DNA of 64,000 nt from Dasyornis broadbenti (taxonomy: Eukaryota; Chordata; Aves; Passeriformes; Dasyornithidae), in NCBI GenBank assembly GCA_013397935.1, contig VZRN01001118.1:82351-146350 (forward strand), read 5' to 3'. Position numbers and translations under genes: made by a program. The notes below the pieces were generated by a model, which worked only from the letters and a program-made list of their open reading frames with translations, was not told the DNA's origin and searched no databases. Of this stretch, positions 1 to 13,500 are shown one piece after another. Within the stretch, counting starts at the first letter, position 1. Each line of letters begins with the position of its first letter.

Positions 1-3000
1 TCTTCTTGCGTTTAGTGTTGTGAGGATGACTCTTGTATTGCAAGTCTGCCTGTGAGTGAAGATCATGGCTCTTTTTAATTCACCTTGCTGTGATCCTGTG
101 GAAATGCCTTGTTTCTACCAGCAGGCTAGTCTTCTCCCATAAATGAATTCCTGTAGATTGCTGCAAGACATGTTCTTGCCAAAACTGAGGGAAAATGAGA
201 CAACGCATGTTACTGAGTTGGCCTTGGGACTTCTGTCAAGTTTGAATGCATGGTAAAGTTTCATGTTTTGCTTCTTGCCAGAGCTCAACTTGGGAGGCAG
301 ATACGGCACCAGCTGGCATCAGGCATTAAATTTCCTGTTATGTATCAAAATGAGTGCATTTCTGCTGGTTGCAAGTAGCCTCTGATTGAATCATTGCTTG
401 AAACTGAGGGAAGTTTGACATTAAGCCAGCTGCTCATTTTTCAGCACACTCTAGGCACACCAGACAGATCCTCAGACTTATGTCTCCCATGGCTTCAGCA
501 GAACTGGGCTGAGGCCATAGCTTGGCTACTGTGTCCCTATTTGCCTGTCTTTTGCTTTCATTGGGGCATGGATAGCAGTGCTGACTTGTGCTCCATTGCA
601 CGAGGAACTATGCAAGTTTTGTGGCTTTTCTCTGCAACCCTGATATAAAAGGAGTGTGATGACAAGGTTATCACTTAATGGATGTTCGTGATGTTTCCAT
701 GTCGCTTGCATCTCTGGATTTGTACCCTCAATATAAAGGACACAACGCTGGTAAGGAGCTGCACACTCATGTTTGAGTGTGGTCTGCATTTGTTTATGCA
801 GCGTGATTACAGCAGGGGCTTTGCAAGTGAAAGCCTTGGTGTATCGGTGTGAATCCTGGGATTAGTGTGGGTTAGTGTTTGTGCAGGTGAGTGTTTGCAC
901 CTGCCCACTCCATGTCTATTGAGACTGGCTGGGAAGATCCAATATGTCTTCAGGTAAGTTGTGTCTGATACTGACTTGTCCAGGTCACAACATCTTGACA
1001 CAAGAATAGATATTGAAAATTAAATCTGTGACTCTGCTGTCATCCTTTGACCTTAATACCCTCCTGTCTTAAGCATATTGATCCCATGATAACATGAGGA
1101 GGGCTGCTGCTTTTTTATAAGGTATCAGAGCAGCACCTCTCTAAATACACATATTTATTGGGATACATTGCTATTTTTCCTTCTGATTTTCTTTAATATC
1201 AGTGCTTCACAAGCTTTCATCCTGCAGGACATGATACAGGTAGAGTAGAGCTTTTCATTCAGTTTCCTAGTAGGCATAATACAAGCTGAGCAGTCCCTCC
1301 TGGGCTTCCCAGCACAGCCCTACTTGCCTTTGCTTTTTGCAGCCCCTTGTGCGGATTCATACAGCAAAAGTCTCTTGTGCAGAGCCACCAGCTTTCCCAG
1401 GCGCTGGCAGCCACCTTCCCCCCGTTTCAGTTCTTCCTTCCTGTTCCTTTTGCAAAACCTTCACCTCTGCCAGGTATGCACCAATCTGTTGCGTGAGCCA
1501 GAAAGGAGAGCTGCAAAAGTGCCTTTTGAATGCCTGAGGAGGTTTCACCCTTGGCAGGTCTTTGGCAATGGCGGGTAGGGCTGGTACAGCCTGTCATGTG
1601 CCACCTGCCTTCTGGACTGCATCGCTGTCTCTTTAGCTGTTCTGCAAAGGGCTGTGACAGCACCAGTGCCTGCAATGCCCATCGTTTAGACCCACATTAT
1701 TCCCCACAGACTGTAGGTAAAATGACATTTCTCTGCTAAAGAGGTTGTTTCTGGATGGAAGGGCCTCCGTTCCCTCCCAGATACCAATTCCTGGTGGCAA
1801 AGCGGCATGAGGCAGGGTAGTGCTTTGCCAAGTGCCCATTTTCCCTGACTACACATTCTTCCATGTATCCCCCCTGCCACAGAGGAATGAGTGGCTGGGG
1901 CTCTCCAACAAGTGCATAAATGCTGCAGTGGGTTGTGGTGTGCAGATAAGGCTGGAGATGGGAGAGTGCAGGCAAAAGATGGATTTCAGCCCTGGGAACA
2001 AAGCACTTTGTATGAAGACCCCCCTCTGCTATTACCTCTAGACTCAGCCTGCCCTTGGTGCTGACAAGGAGGGAACCGACAGAGTTCAAGAGAGGCTCCA
2101 GTCTTGCCACACAGCTCTGGCGGCAGATGTCAGTGGGTGGCACTTGTCTGTAGCAATGGGTCTTGCAAGGGGGTGCTGCTTTTTGCTGTGGCTCTGTGCC
2201 TTGCAGCTCACACATTGGGCTTACCTAACACTGCTTTGTCCTGGGTAACAGAAGTCTGCACTCCCTGTCACAGGAAAGTGTGATATAAATAATAACAAGT
2301 ATCCTAAGAGCAAGTGCTTGTAGTCTGGAAGCCCTCCCCAGGATAAGTTGTGGAGACTTTTTTGTAAACAGTACAATTTTTTTATCTGGATTCTGGTGTG
2401 ACAGGCCAAATAATTGCCCCTTCCCATCGTGAGAGGAATTGCCTGGGACAGGTACCAACTGTGCATTTCAGGGTACTGACTGCCTGGCTCCTGAGATTCC
2501 CTGTGGCTTTACAGCATCCTTATGATGTCCAGGGTAGCAGTAGAGATACAGCCCCACCTGACCTCCCTGAGGAAGGGTGCATGCTCTTGCTGTGGCAGTG
2601 CTGCAGCTGTGATGAGCAAAATGAAAAGACACACCCATTGTGGTTCAGGTTTTTAAGCATCTGCAAGGGGTTCTTTTGTGAGTGTTACAGTAGAGGAAAT
2701 GTTTGGAGAGGCTTGCTTTTTGCTACACAAAAGGGAAGATCCAGAATCTCGAGAGGGAAAAGCAATCTTTGCTCTGAGATAAGATGCTGGTAGGCAAATA
2801 CTGTATTTTTGCTTTCATTTCTGACAGCCATTGAAGTACCCTGAAAGCACTAGTCTGTGACAGCCCCTGCAGGCCTGCAGAGACTTTTGAATTCTTGACT
2901 AGTTTAATATTAGTTCTTGGCAGTGGCACATTATTGACCATACTTTCCAAAACTGCTGACAGCTATAGGATTGCTACAGATGTGGAGTCAATAATTTCTT

Positions 3001-6000
3001 AACTGCAGGTTAAGAAAAGGTTTTTAAAATAGCCCTGCTTGTGGTCCTGTGCCAGTCTGGTAGACAGGACAGATAACTGGTAATGGAAAAAAGCAAAACC
3101 ATTCCCCTAAAACAAACTCTAGCAAAATTACTTACTTTCAAGCTGAGTCTTCAGTTCAGGGTGAAATGTTATTTTTTATGGGTTAACATCTGCTAAAGAA
3201 GGGCTTCACTACCTTGAAGGCTTCCCTACAGTCCCAGAAAGCCAAGGGCAGGTACCCCAGTGACTTTGTAAGGTACTGATGGGTCTAGCAGGAGCTCACT
3301 TTGCCTGGCCTGATAGCAGTAGGTCCTGAGTAGTGCAGGAAAGTCCCAGAGACACTTGCATAGCTCATTAGCCAAGCTAAGAGGATTTCACCTTCTATTC
3401 AGTACAGGAGATAACTTTTATGGATACTGTAACTTCCTTAACTGCTGAAGGGAACACTGTGGTCCAGTGTCTCAAGATAGCCTTCGGCAATGTCGCAGTT
3501 GAAAAGGCAAGAAGTAGGAGTGGGTTCCTCTTGCAGTACGTGGCACAAGCAGTGCCCTGATACGGTGGGCTGATTTCCTTGGCTCCAGAACCTCCTCCAT
3601 CTACTTTAGGCTCCTAAGGAGCTGTTCCCTCACATTTCTAAAGCCTCCTGCAAGGAGTTGTTTGAGGGTGAGATTCCAGTTTCCTGTTTGTGACTTTTTC
3701 ACAAACCAGGTGTCTGCAGATGCACGTTTTTTACCTTGTAGGTGTAGCAGCAGAGAGCTGCAATGTCCAAGAGCGGCCAGGTCACAGTGGCTGCTGAGCC
3801 AGACTGGCCTCGTCAGCAGCCCCGTGAGCATGGTCAGTGTGACTGCTCAGCACTCAGCATGTTTTACATTCTCCTTCCTTAAGCACCTGACAACAAGACG
3901 GGGCTGCTGTTGTACTTACACTGCAAAAGTGGTGTCTGCACTCTTGTACTGCTGGCACTGCCACAGCACGAGGAGCCTCTCTCATGTGCTCCCCAGCTCT
4001 CCTGGCACAAACCACCCCATTTTTGATGCTTGATTGCTGCTGCTCAGCTGGGTGGCCGCGCCGTGCCCTGCGGTGCCTGGGCGTGCTGCCTCGCTGTGGG
4101 GGCTTGAGCTGCCATTCCACCTGGGAGAGGCTGGCACAGGCAAGCATTGCCCTGCTGCCAGGCATCTGCAGGGAAACTCCTGCAAATTTCCCTCCTTCTC
4201 TCTGCATCTAGGGGGAAGTCACTTGTCTGGAAGGTTTTAACCGCGGTGCTGACAGGTTTTCCTTCCCTCCATGGTTAATATGAAGATTAGAATGAGTGTT
4301 AATGTGACTGCTAGTTGGGTAGCATTTTGGCTTGGTGGTGAAATTAAGTTTTGTTGTGGCTCTTTTTGTTGCATGCAGCTGAGTCTGGAGCAGCCCAGCC
4401 ATGCGCAGGACCCTTGTTAGATGCCAGTTTGATTGATCCTCACCCACTGCCTGTTCCTCTGTGCCTCCACCAAAGTGCAACTTTTCTGATGCCAAGAATT
4501 TGTACAGCAGTATAGCTGAGTTCACCACTCAAGAACTGTGAGGGCTGGTGCCAATTTTTTAATTGTATTTTTCTGGCAAATAGCCATAGCTTGGTCTTAA
4601 GAAAAAGAAGTCAAGTATTTCTAGCTCTCAATCCTGTGTTAGTCTGTTGTGGAACAAAGCTTGGAAGTACAGCCGGACCTTACTTTGCTTAACTGATGTA
4701 GGGAAGAGAGTACCCAGGCTGCTGGGGTAGAGGGAGGAATGACAAAAGCCAACAAACCAGCCCTGTTTTGCAGGAGTTGAAGAGACCCTGGGGGCACAAG
4801 AGCTGCCTTGGACACTCATGTGTCTAAGCTGGGAGGATGGTCCTTTTGCAGGCTGGAAGTGTTCAGGCAGAGTCCTGTTACTTTTGGGTTGTACTGAACA
4901 ACAGAGGCTCCTGTCAGACAAAACCGTGAGTTTTTTTTTACCCCTTGCAAACAGGTCTGACTGAACAGCTGAGCATGAGCTGAATTTCACTGCATTACCC
5001 TTGTGGTAGAAACAGAGGCTCTGAGTTGTGCTGGGGAGTGCCAGAAGGTGCAATAAAGGCCTGGCAAAACTCATTGCATGGCATAAACATGATGAAGACA
5101 GAGGATTATCAGCACACAAATTCTCCCAAAGGCAAATCATGTACCATCTTCTGGGTGATTTATTTGTGATTTTTCAAATCCATTTTAGATGCAGCCTCTA
5201 CAGTCTTGTCTCCGTGTGAGGGGAAGAGGGTGTATCTATCACCCTGAATTTCCTGCAGCATGTGCAGCCTGTTCAGGAGCCATCTGCCTTGGATGCTTGG
5301 CCCTTGGCATCTCCAACACAAACATAAACCTTCTTATTAATTGCAATAATACGTTGCACCAGTACAGTATTTAAAGCGGGTTGTCTGGCTGGTTCAGTAA
5401 CTCTTCACCACCCTCCATAACAAGCACTTATTTTCAGAATTTTATTCAGGACCAGCTTGTATGAGGGACATGTATGAGCCAGTACCTTCCTTGACAAATG
5501 GCCATAGGCGATCGGTTGTCCCCCAGGAGCATGTTTGCTCCTGCAGGAGAGCAGAGCTGGAGAGCCTTTCAGAGAGCCACATATTCTGGGCAATGAGAAA
5601 CAGGGGCCATGGGCTTGCAGTGGCAGCAAATATGGCAACAAAGCCAAATAAATACTTATTGGCACACAACTGGGGGTGAGAGCTCTTGTCACAGTAGGGC
5701 AGAACCAAGGCAGGATCCACAATGCTGGATGCCAAAAGCCAGGAGGAGCAGCTCAGACACAAAATGTATAAGGCTGATGGGAGGGCTGGGTGGAGGACAG
5801 CAGCCCAGCTTTTTTTGGCCAGTGCACACAGTTGTGCTCAAGTGTCACTCAGTGGAATAACTGGGGTATTATTTTTACAGCACTTTTTCTGGAAAGCAGC
5901 ATTTTGCAGCCCAGTGGGTGTGAGCCATAACCCCTCAGCAGGTTGGCACACAGCTGGTGTCTGTATACTCATTTTCTGTGCAGGCAGATTTAGGGGACTT

Positions 6001-6483
6001 TGCAGAGAGAAGAGCAGTCATTGATACTCCACATTGTTTCCAGGGACCATTGCAAGGCTTAGGAACAGTGAACTTTGTCCAGCTTTAGCATTTCATTGCG
6101 ACAAGCTTCTGATGTTCCTCTGTACCTAGGGAGGAAGATGTCCCCCTCCCTGTGGCAGCTGGATTTTCTTTCCCACTTGCAATAATTATACAGACAACTG
6201 GCCCCAAAATGTTAAAGAAAATCAGGGCACTGTCTTATGAATGTAGCTGTTCCTTTGTGAATGGGGCTTATTCTGGAGCAGAGGAGCCAGGTGTAAATTT
6301 TTTTGGTTTGGTTATGTGCCTGCAGCAGTCAGAACAGGCCATATACAGCAGGATTTCAAACTGGAGCAGAATGAGAACTGACAAAAACAAGAAGGGATAC
6401 AGTAAACCTATGAATCCCTAGTAGGGAGGTGGATATCCAAGGCCTCCAGGGAGCTGCATGTGCCAATGCCATGTTCTGTTTGA
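1..6483. other. Non-coding stretch, no gene recognised
   Basis: I see no exon with both a family match and splice sites here. The open frames are short and look random on both strands. A CpG-richer patch near 4060-4110 could be regulatory, but no promoter or first exon could be tied to it. The stretch lies upstream of TMEM86A exon 2, so it is either the 5' flank or part of a long intron 1. Confidence 0.5.
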
Positions 6484-6560
6484 AGATCACAGAAAATCAC
6501 AGAATGGTTAAGATTGGAAGGGATCCCTGATGATCATCTGGAACAAAGTCTCTTGGTGAG
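6484..6560 (-). repeat. CR1 LINE fragment, 3' end
   Basis: The + strand reads 'cacagaatggttaagattgg' followed by a diverged 'gatcatctgg'. This is the reverse complement of the bird CR1 3' end, so the element points to the - strand. Only the terminal part of about 75 bases is recognisable and it is diverged. Confidence 0.75.
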
Positions 6561-9500
6561 AGCCACCGCACAACTTCCTCCTAGTCTGCCCGAATCTTGG
6601 AGCATTTTATTGGATTTGCTTGGGTACAGATAATTTAATAAACAACACTTTCATTGTAATTCTACAAATACAGAGGTAGTGACTTTATAGCAGTTTAAAC
6701 TAATTATAAAAGACTCTAAGTAACTTAGTAGTCATAGCAGTTGAGAAAGAGCCCTAAATTATGCTCAGTTTAGAAATTCAAAACTTGGAAATACTGCCTT
6801 GGTGCTGCCTTCATGATATTTTCTGTACTGCATTTCAGCACAGAGTAAATTAGCAGTGTCAGGAGAAAAGAATTGGGAAGTAAAATGCAATAGAATTTTA
6901 ACAAAATGGTGAAAACCAGCTTAAAGCCATGACAGTCACACACGTTAGCAAAAAGGATCTTGTCACTTCCATCAAGGTTCCTTTTCCAGCCCCTTGGTGC
7001 ATCCCTGTTTCGCATTCTGTCTCTGAAACACAGCTACAAAGGAGATGGGTGGTTTGATCCAATTTATCCATGCAGCCAAGAAATAATGTTCCCTTCCCTG
7101 TGGTACAGGCAAGGCCTGTTATGGATTATATGCTTGACTTTCCTCAAGCCATAGCTTCCAGTCATGTTGGTACATGATTTTCCAATACCAGTCTTGACTT
7201 GTCCTTCAGTGACAAGCAAATTGCCCCATCACCTCTTCCCAAGCCTCAGCCACATGACCAAACAGAGGATAATCCCCAGCCTCACCCTCTTGTTGCCTCA
7301 CTTTTGGAGGACTTCTCCAAAGTATTTCCAGTGCCACTCATGGGGCCCTTATCTTGGTCAGAGCCATAAAAGGGGCTCCAATGAGCTGCATCATTCAGTG
7401 ATGGGCAAGGGCCTGGTTGGAAATAACTCATCTGAAGTATGCTTGGAGAAAAAGTGTAAAGAAATAAAGTATCAATGATAAGACGCCTGTAGCCCTTCTA
7501 GAAGTATGAGGTCATTCTTATACAGGGGTTCTGTAACTCTTACGAATGAAAATTTCCTCAATTATTATTAGGATGGAAATAATACAAACCATTATCCTAA
7601 AATAAAGCTGTCTGGGCTTGCAAAATTCATATTCAGATAGTAAGAAAAGGTAATTTTAAGCTTACCAAGCAAACATAATCGCAAGTGTGCATCTTAGCTT
7701 CAATAAGGCAAGGTTCCTGGGGAAAATGACAAGTGTAATTAAAACCTGTCTCATCACGGGTGCACACAGGGGAGGGCAAGCTGTGATGGTAATGGGAACT
7801 GCTCCTAGCAGGTGTTTCTCTGTTAATATGAGGTATTAAATAAAACTTCCCACATTTATTAACCCAAATACTCTCCTGTATGCTTCTAACAATGCCTCTA
7901 TGATGTATTGCAAACAAGCTGAACATGAACTATATCTTTTCAGCATAAACTTTTGTCTTCAGAGGTACACAACTATCTACCTTAGCTGATTCTGTTACAG
8001 GAGCTTGGAACACTGTTGATGCTGCAAATTCTTTTGCACTTTGTAGCTCTGTAGGTTGTTAGTTTTCCATGATGAAGATCTCAGGCTCATTACAGCATAG
8101 TGGGGATCCTCTACAACCAGTGCGAGAGGGGAGGAAACCCTGCCAGAAGTGCTGTCATCTGTTGCCTGCATCTGTGAAAGGATGAATGTGATCAACGTAT
8201 GTGACATTTTTCATTAAAAGAGTCAGAAAGGGAGGAAGCAGAGCTGGAGCTAGGCACTAGCTTTGGATAGTCTAAGCCTGATGTGTCACTTCAGAAGAGC
8301 CAGGTGTTGGGTCTCAAAAAGAGGGAAGCTTGGCTATGCTCTTTCCTCTACAATCCTTTATAGTTCCCAGGCAACCTCAGTACTGTGAGACCACATGTGC
8401 TTATATGAATTTTATTTGAAGTTCATTTGTTATTTGCTGCCAGAATTTTCCCAAGGAATGCAGACAAGGAGTGGTAAATGGTGATTAATTTAGACAGCCT
8501 AAGTAGAGGGCTCATGATGGCTCCCCATGTAATACAAGAAAGTTAACAGCTTGGCTGATGTCCTTTTGTTAGGGAATTGTGTAGCCTGGTTGTTTAATGG
8601 AGTGTTTAAAAATTGTGTTGGCAATAGCCTATGAATAATGTATAATGAAATACCTTACTGCCAAGAAACTGCTGATATGCTGGGGAAATTTCCATCAGAT
8701 GTGAGAAAAATTTTGAAGGCACTGTCTTCTTGGGATGCCCTTTATTTATAGCCTCACTGCTTCAGAGATTGCATTCCCTTTTTAGCTACTGCATGTGAAG
8801 ATGCCCTCCACTGCCTCTGCCTCCATCTTCCAACTCCACCTAACTCCATTTGCTTGTGCCCGTAAAAGCTCAGGAATTTTTATGAGATTAGGCATTATCA
8901 CCTGAGCACTGTAAGCATGGAATATTTCCTGTGCAATGTTCACCTGTTCTGGGTACCTGCACTGAGGCACCCTGCATCAAGGGAAGATGGATGCTGGTCA
9001 TGGCAATAATACCTCATGATGCAGGAAGCAGAAAAAGGGTCAAGTTATTTAAAAAAAAAAAAAAAAAGACCAGTTCACAGTGTGAAATCAGCTTGGATGC
9101 CTCTAAATTTTCCAATGTTCTCCACCAGTGCAGGAGGCTTCCATGTGCTTTGGCCCTGAGTAGTGGGAAGTCATTGTGATATGAAGCAAATCTTGCTTGA
9201 CCAAAGAAATAAGAAGGCTGAGAGTGAACCCCTGCTTGCAGGGGAACTCTGAGGGTTGCACTGCTTTAGGTGCAAGAGGAAACAGGACTCCTGTAAGATC
9301 CCAGGACATAGATCAGGCAGGCATGGAAGCAGTTACAGTCTTTTCCTTTGCTCCTTGTTTTGGCCGTCAGCTCTTCTCCAGGAGAAAATGAAATCATAGT
9401 TTTGTTTGTCATTTGGAGTTTTCCCCACCTGCATTGAAATGCAGAAATATGATGGGAGGGCAAGTGAACACAATACATATCACTGTGCAGAGTAGTCTCA

Positions 9501-10333
9501 GCTAAGTGTTTGTCAAGAGCAGACCCAGCTTGTGGAGCCTGTAGCTGTGCCCTGCCCCTGCTGTGGCTTTGTTATGAGTAGCTAAGTGCTCGTGCTGCAT
9601 TTTTGTGTCTGTATTTACACAGTAGAGCCCTGAGTCAAAATATTTCCTGCAATATGGGTACTGTATTATTAGTGTAATGCTAGAACAAAGCTACACAGGG
9701 TTGATGTTGGTGTTAGTCAGCCAAGGAAGTGACATCCTCACCTGGGAGGTTAATGTGTTGGGCTTTGAAGCTCGTGATGCCAACAGCAAGCTCCAGGCAT
9801 GAGGCTACAGGGCAGGAGAAAAAATGGGTTAGGAGAGAGGTTGTATCCTCAGGGTGATCTGCAGCTGGCTAAGCAGAAGGATTTGTGAAAATGGGAGAAA
9901 AGATGTGTGCTTTTGTGCTTGTTTACTGCTGGGATATATCTGGGCATGCAGTATTTTCACAGCTCCAGGAAAGGTGCATAAAAGGGGTAAGTCTAAACAC
10001 AATGACAGGTGACAAGGAGCACCAGGGGAGTTTGACTGATGGCCTAAATATTTTCAGTGGAACAAATAAAGAGAAAAACCTTCCTCCAAATCCACCACCC
10101 AAAACCCATCCTGCCAACTGAGAAGTGTTTTCAGCAGAGAGGGTCACAAAGGTATGGGCAGAGGTTCATGGTCAAGTTCAACTAGCATTTCTTGGGGTAG
10201 GAACACTGCCAGCTGACAGTATATGGAAGAACAACTTTGTAAAGGAAGGAGGCAACTCTGTTATGAAGTTTATTCCACTGATGCTTCTGATGATCCTATT
10301 AATTTACCTTTTTTTAATGTTTGTTTTCTTTAG
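6561..10333. other. Non-coding stretch upstream of TMEM86A exon 2
   Basis: No coding exon was recognised. It holds a 17-base A tract at 9051-9067, which may be the tail of an old retroposed copy, although no body could be identified. The last 30 bases are pyrimidine-rich and end in TTTAG, the acceptor of TMEM86A exon 2. It is probably TMEM86A intron 1, since the family has a short first coding exon. Confidence 0.5.
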
Positions 10334-10598
10334 GTGAAGAGCGAAGGCCCCAAACTGGTCCCCTTCTTTAAAGCCACTTGTGTCTATTTTGTCCTGTGGC
10401 TGCCAACTTCCAGCCCCTCTTGGTTCAGTGCCCTCATTAAATGTCTACCCATCTTTTGCCTGTGGGTTTTCCTTCTGGCTCATGGAATTAACTTCTTAGT
10501 GTCACACCGGAGTGCCAGCCGCATCCTAGCGGGACTCATATTCTCAGCAGTGGGAGACGCCTTTCTCATCTGGCAGGAGCAGGGCTACTTCATTCATG
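10334..10598 (+). CDS. TMEM86A: TMEM86A exon 2 (lysoplasmalogenase-like membrane protein), N-terminal half
   Basis: This exon encodes 88 codons plus one base, beginning VKSEGPKLVPFFKAT and ending QGYFIH with a split Gly. The acceptor is TTTCTTTAG at 10325-10333 and the donor is G|GTGAGT at 10599. TMEM86A belongs to the YhhN family of multipass ER-membrane proteins. Known members cleave the vinyl-ether bond of lysoplasmalogens. Hydrophobic segments cover roughly FFKATCVYFVLWL, LIKCLPIFCLWVFLL and ILAGLIFSAVG. The conserved family aspartate is in GDAFLIW. By family knowledge the human protein starts with about seven residues from a separate first exon. No matching exon was found, so the true start is missing. 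The match to mammalian TMEM86A is strong over its whole length and no stop interrupts it. TMEM86B is the alternative paralogue, but the wording and the PTPN5 neighbour favour TMEM86A. Confidence 0.95.
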
Positions 10599-13500
10599 GT
10601 GAGTACAGTGTCAGTCCTAAAGCGATGCCACAGTGCACAGCTGTTACCCACTTTATTTAGTAATGAGTTGCTGGGCCACATGTTTTGTTTATTCATGTAC
10701 AGCTTAAGCCCCGGGCGCTGGGAAGCACTCATCCCTTGACTAAAATCCATCATGGTTACAGGAATCACATCATGGATGAGTCTTTCTCTCGAGCTTCTCT
10801 TGAGGTTAGAGAGGTAATTGGGTCAGGTTTGGTTTCCTGGCATGTGTCACAACATCTTGGCGGGCTGGAGTTGAGAAGGTGGCATGGCAGAATCCCTGGG
10901 GAATAGAAGGAAATGCTTGTGGCACTCATCAGCTTCCATGAAGCTATGGGAAGTATTTACCTCTTATCTCTCTGCAGGGAGACCTGTCAGCCCTTTGCTG
11001 TAAGGATCAGGGATGGGACACATTGTGCAAAGGTCCTCAGTGGAGAATAGGTGGAGAAGACATTCATGTTTTGATAGACAAGCCCATAGCCTGGGGGAGG
11101 CATTAAGTGGATGATAGAAACCAAAGCAGCAGAAATCTTGTCCTACTGGCAGGTTCATCAGTGTGAATCATGCAGCCTGTTGTACAAGACATGTCTGTTT
11201 TGCAAAACATTTAAATGATGGTCAATCAAGGACAACTCTTACCACAGTGGTCTCTCTTCTCTACGGAAAGATTCACATCTCTCAGAGCAAAATGAGCTTG
11301 GTTTATTTTGCTAGTTTGCAGACTGGAACATAATGATTCAGATTAATCATTTAAAGCCATGTTGAACCTGCCTGCAGCAGTGCTCTCCCTGGCCTTGGAC
11401 TGTCACAAGAAATCAGCAGCAGTTGAGTCCTTCACTGAACTGACTGGTGGGGCTCCTGAAGTTAATTTAACCAGCACAGGGATCTCACATGACACTCACC
11501 ATTAACTGGCTGCTGTGACTGTCCCACTGGAAAATGTGGTGAGATGAGGGAACTTCTCCGACTTGTGCTGTTGTCAGCTCTGAAAGTCAGAGGCTTATAT
11601 TTTCCCCTCTCTCATGAGGTTAGTATTTAGTTTTATTCTGGGATTCTCACAAACTCTTTCTTTACAAGAAGGAAGTGTGTGCAGTGCCAGATATGAAAGG
11701 CCAAATTCTCTGAATCTGGTTTTAATCCTGCTTCCCAAGGGCTTATCCCCATCCCATTAAAAGTTCATGTAAAAATGTTTACTGATTTTGGTGAGTTTAG
11801 CTTAGGCTGTGAGCATTGGGTCTATCTGGCTGAACCTTGGGCATATTACTGAGGAGCTCCAGCTTTCTCAAGGTATCATCCCTTCTGTGCTGAGACATTC
11901 CCACTGATGGGACTCCTCCCAACAGGAGGCTCAGTCACCTCAGCCCAACTGGTTTTGCCTCTTTGAAATATGGCTTGGAAAACACTGAAGGCCCAATTCT
12001 CCCCATGACCATTTTAGTATATGGAGGGTTCCATGCTTCTCCGTTCCCACGTAGCTGATATACCTCCAAGTTTCCTCTCCAGCTTAGTGCTAGAGGACAG
12101 TTAACCAGTCACAGCAATTCAGCATCTGGTTGATGTTTTTTAATCTGCAAATGAGTTGGGTTTCAATCCTGCTCTCACAACTGAGAAGTTTTGCCTTATG
12201 GATTTAGATACATTTTCTTCTTAAGCAGGAGAAAAGCTCTGTTGGAGCATTTTGAAAACCTCAGCCCACTGAGCTACCACCTTCTGTAGAGAAATGTTAA
12301 TATATGCATTTCAGATGTAAGCAGATAAAGTGCACCACTCCATCCTTCACCTTGCCTGCAAAATGTATTTTCTCCTATTTAAAACTCATCAGGTTGCTGT
12401 TGCTGACAACTGACAATATTTTTGATGTCATCGGTTGTAGGAATTTGAAGTTTCATGAGTCAAGAGGAAATAATGGCTAAGAATGTACATTTTGTTCAAT
12501 TTCTGCAGTTTTTGAACTGAAAAGGGTTGGAAACTGGGCTCATTTGAAAAGCTTTTGAGACAATGAGTTTATAAAAGGATGTTTGTTCATTACTTAACAG
12601 GGAAGTGAGAGCCTGGGAACCTACTCCTGGCACACTTGACTTTTTTTCATTTTTGCTTTTCAGTCCACTAATAACACACTATTTTCTGACTAGTGTCTTA
12701 CTGCACATAGAAGATACTTTACAGTGTTAATATCCACCTCCTCTGATAGCAGGCACTTAGAAACAGTTTATGCATTTAGTGAAGAAGACACGGATTAGCA
12801 AAAAGGCCTTATTGCCAGCCTGAGGAAACTCAAGGGAAGGAAGTAGACAGAGAGAAGGGCTGATCTCCCTGATGTGGTTGAGAGGACCAAGATAAAAGCT
12901 GAGAAATGCAATAAAAATGCACCCCCTTCCCTGTGCAGCCATCAGAGGTTTTCCCAGTTCCTGGCTTGATTTGTGGGTATTGAATGAGTAAACCTGGGAG
13001 CTGACTCCCTTGTTTGTGACCAGCTTCACCACATATCACTCCTCCTGCCTTTCTGGGCTCTGTTTACCTGCTGCATCCTATCTTCTCCTCCTCCTCGCTG
13101 CCAGATGCCTGCATGAAGGACAACACATTCTTCAGTTCCCTGTTCCAGAATGCTCCATATAACACCATTGAAGGAAAAAACATTCCTCACTGCTAGGGCG
13201 ACATATCCTTCTTCTCCTTACCACCTCCCTGGGCTCTAACTGTAACACTATAAACAGCTCTTGTCCTAAATCCCTTCTCAGTTTTCTCAGTGCTATGCCC
13301 ATGAGGTGCGTGCAATAGCTTTGTGAAACATCAACTTCTCGGCGCCCTCCTTTGTGCTTCTCTTCTTTCCCCCTCACACTGTCCATTTTCTCTAGTTTCA
13401 CCATGCAAAACAGATCCCCACCAGCTCCCTCCCTCCTGTGGATTTCCTTTGCACCCCGCCAAGGCCAAGCTCTCAGTGGATGTCTGATCTGGTCCTCCCC

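Noticed and set aside
1736..2215. 159-codon minus-strand open frame
   Set aside because: No recognisable domain, no splice context and non-coding composition; likely chance.
3830..3860. ATG GTC AGT GTG ACT as a possible TMEM86A first exon (resembling the MVS... start)
   Set aside because: No phase-0 GT donor follows after about seven codons and the next residues do not match the family.
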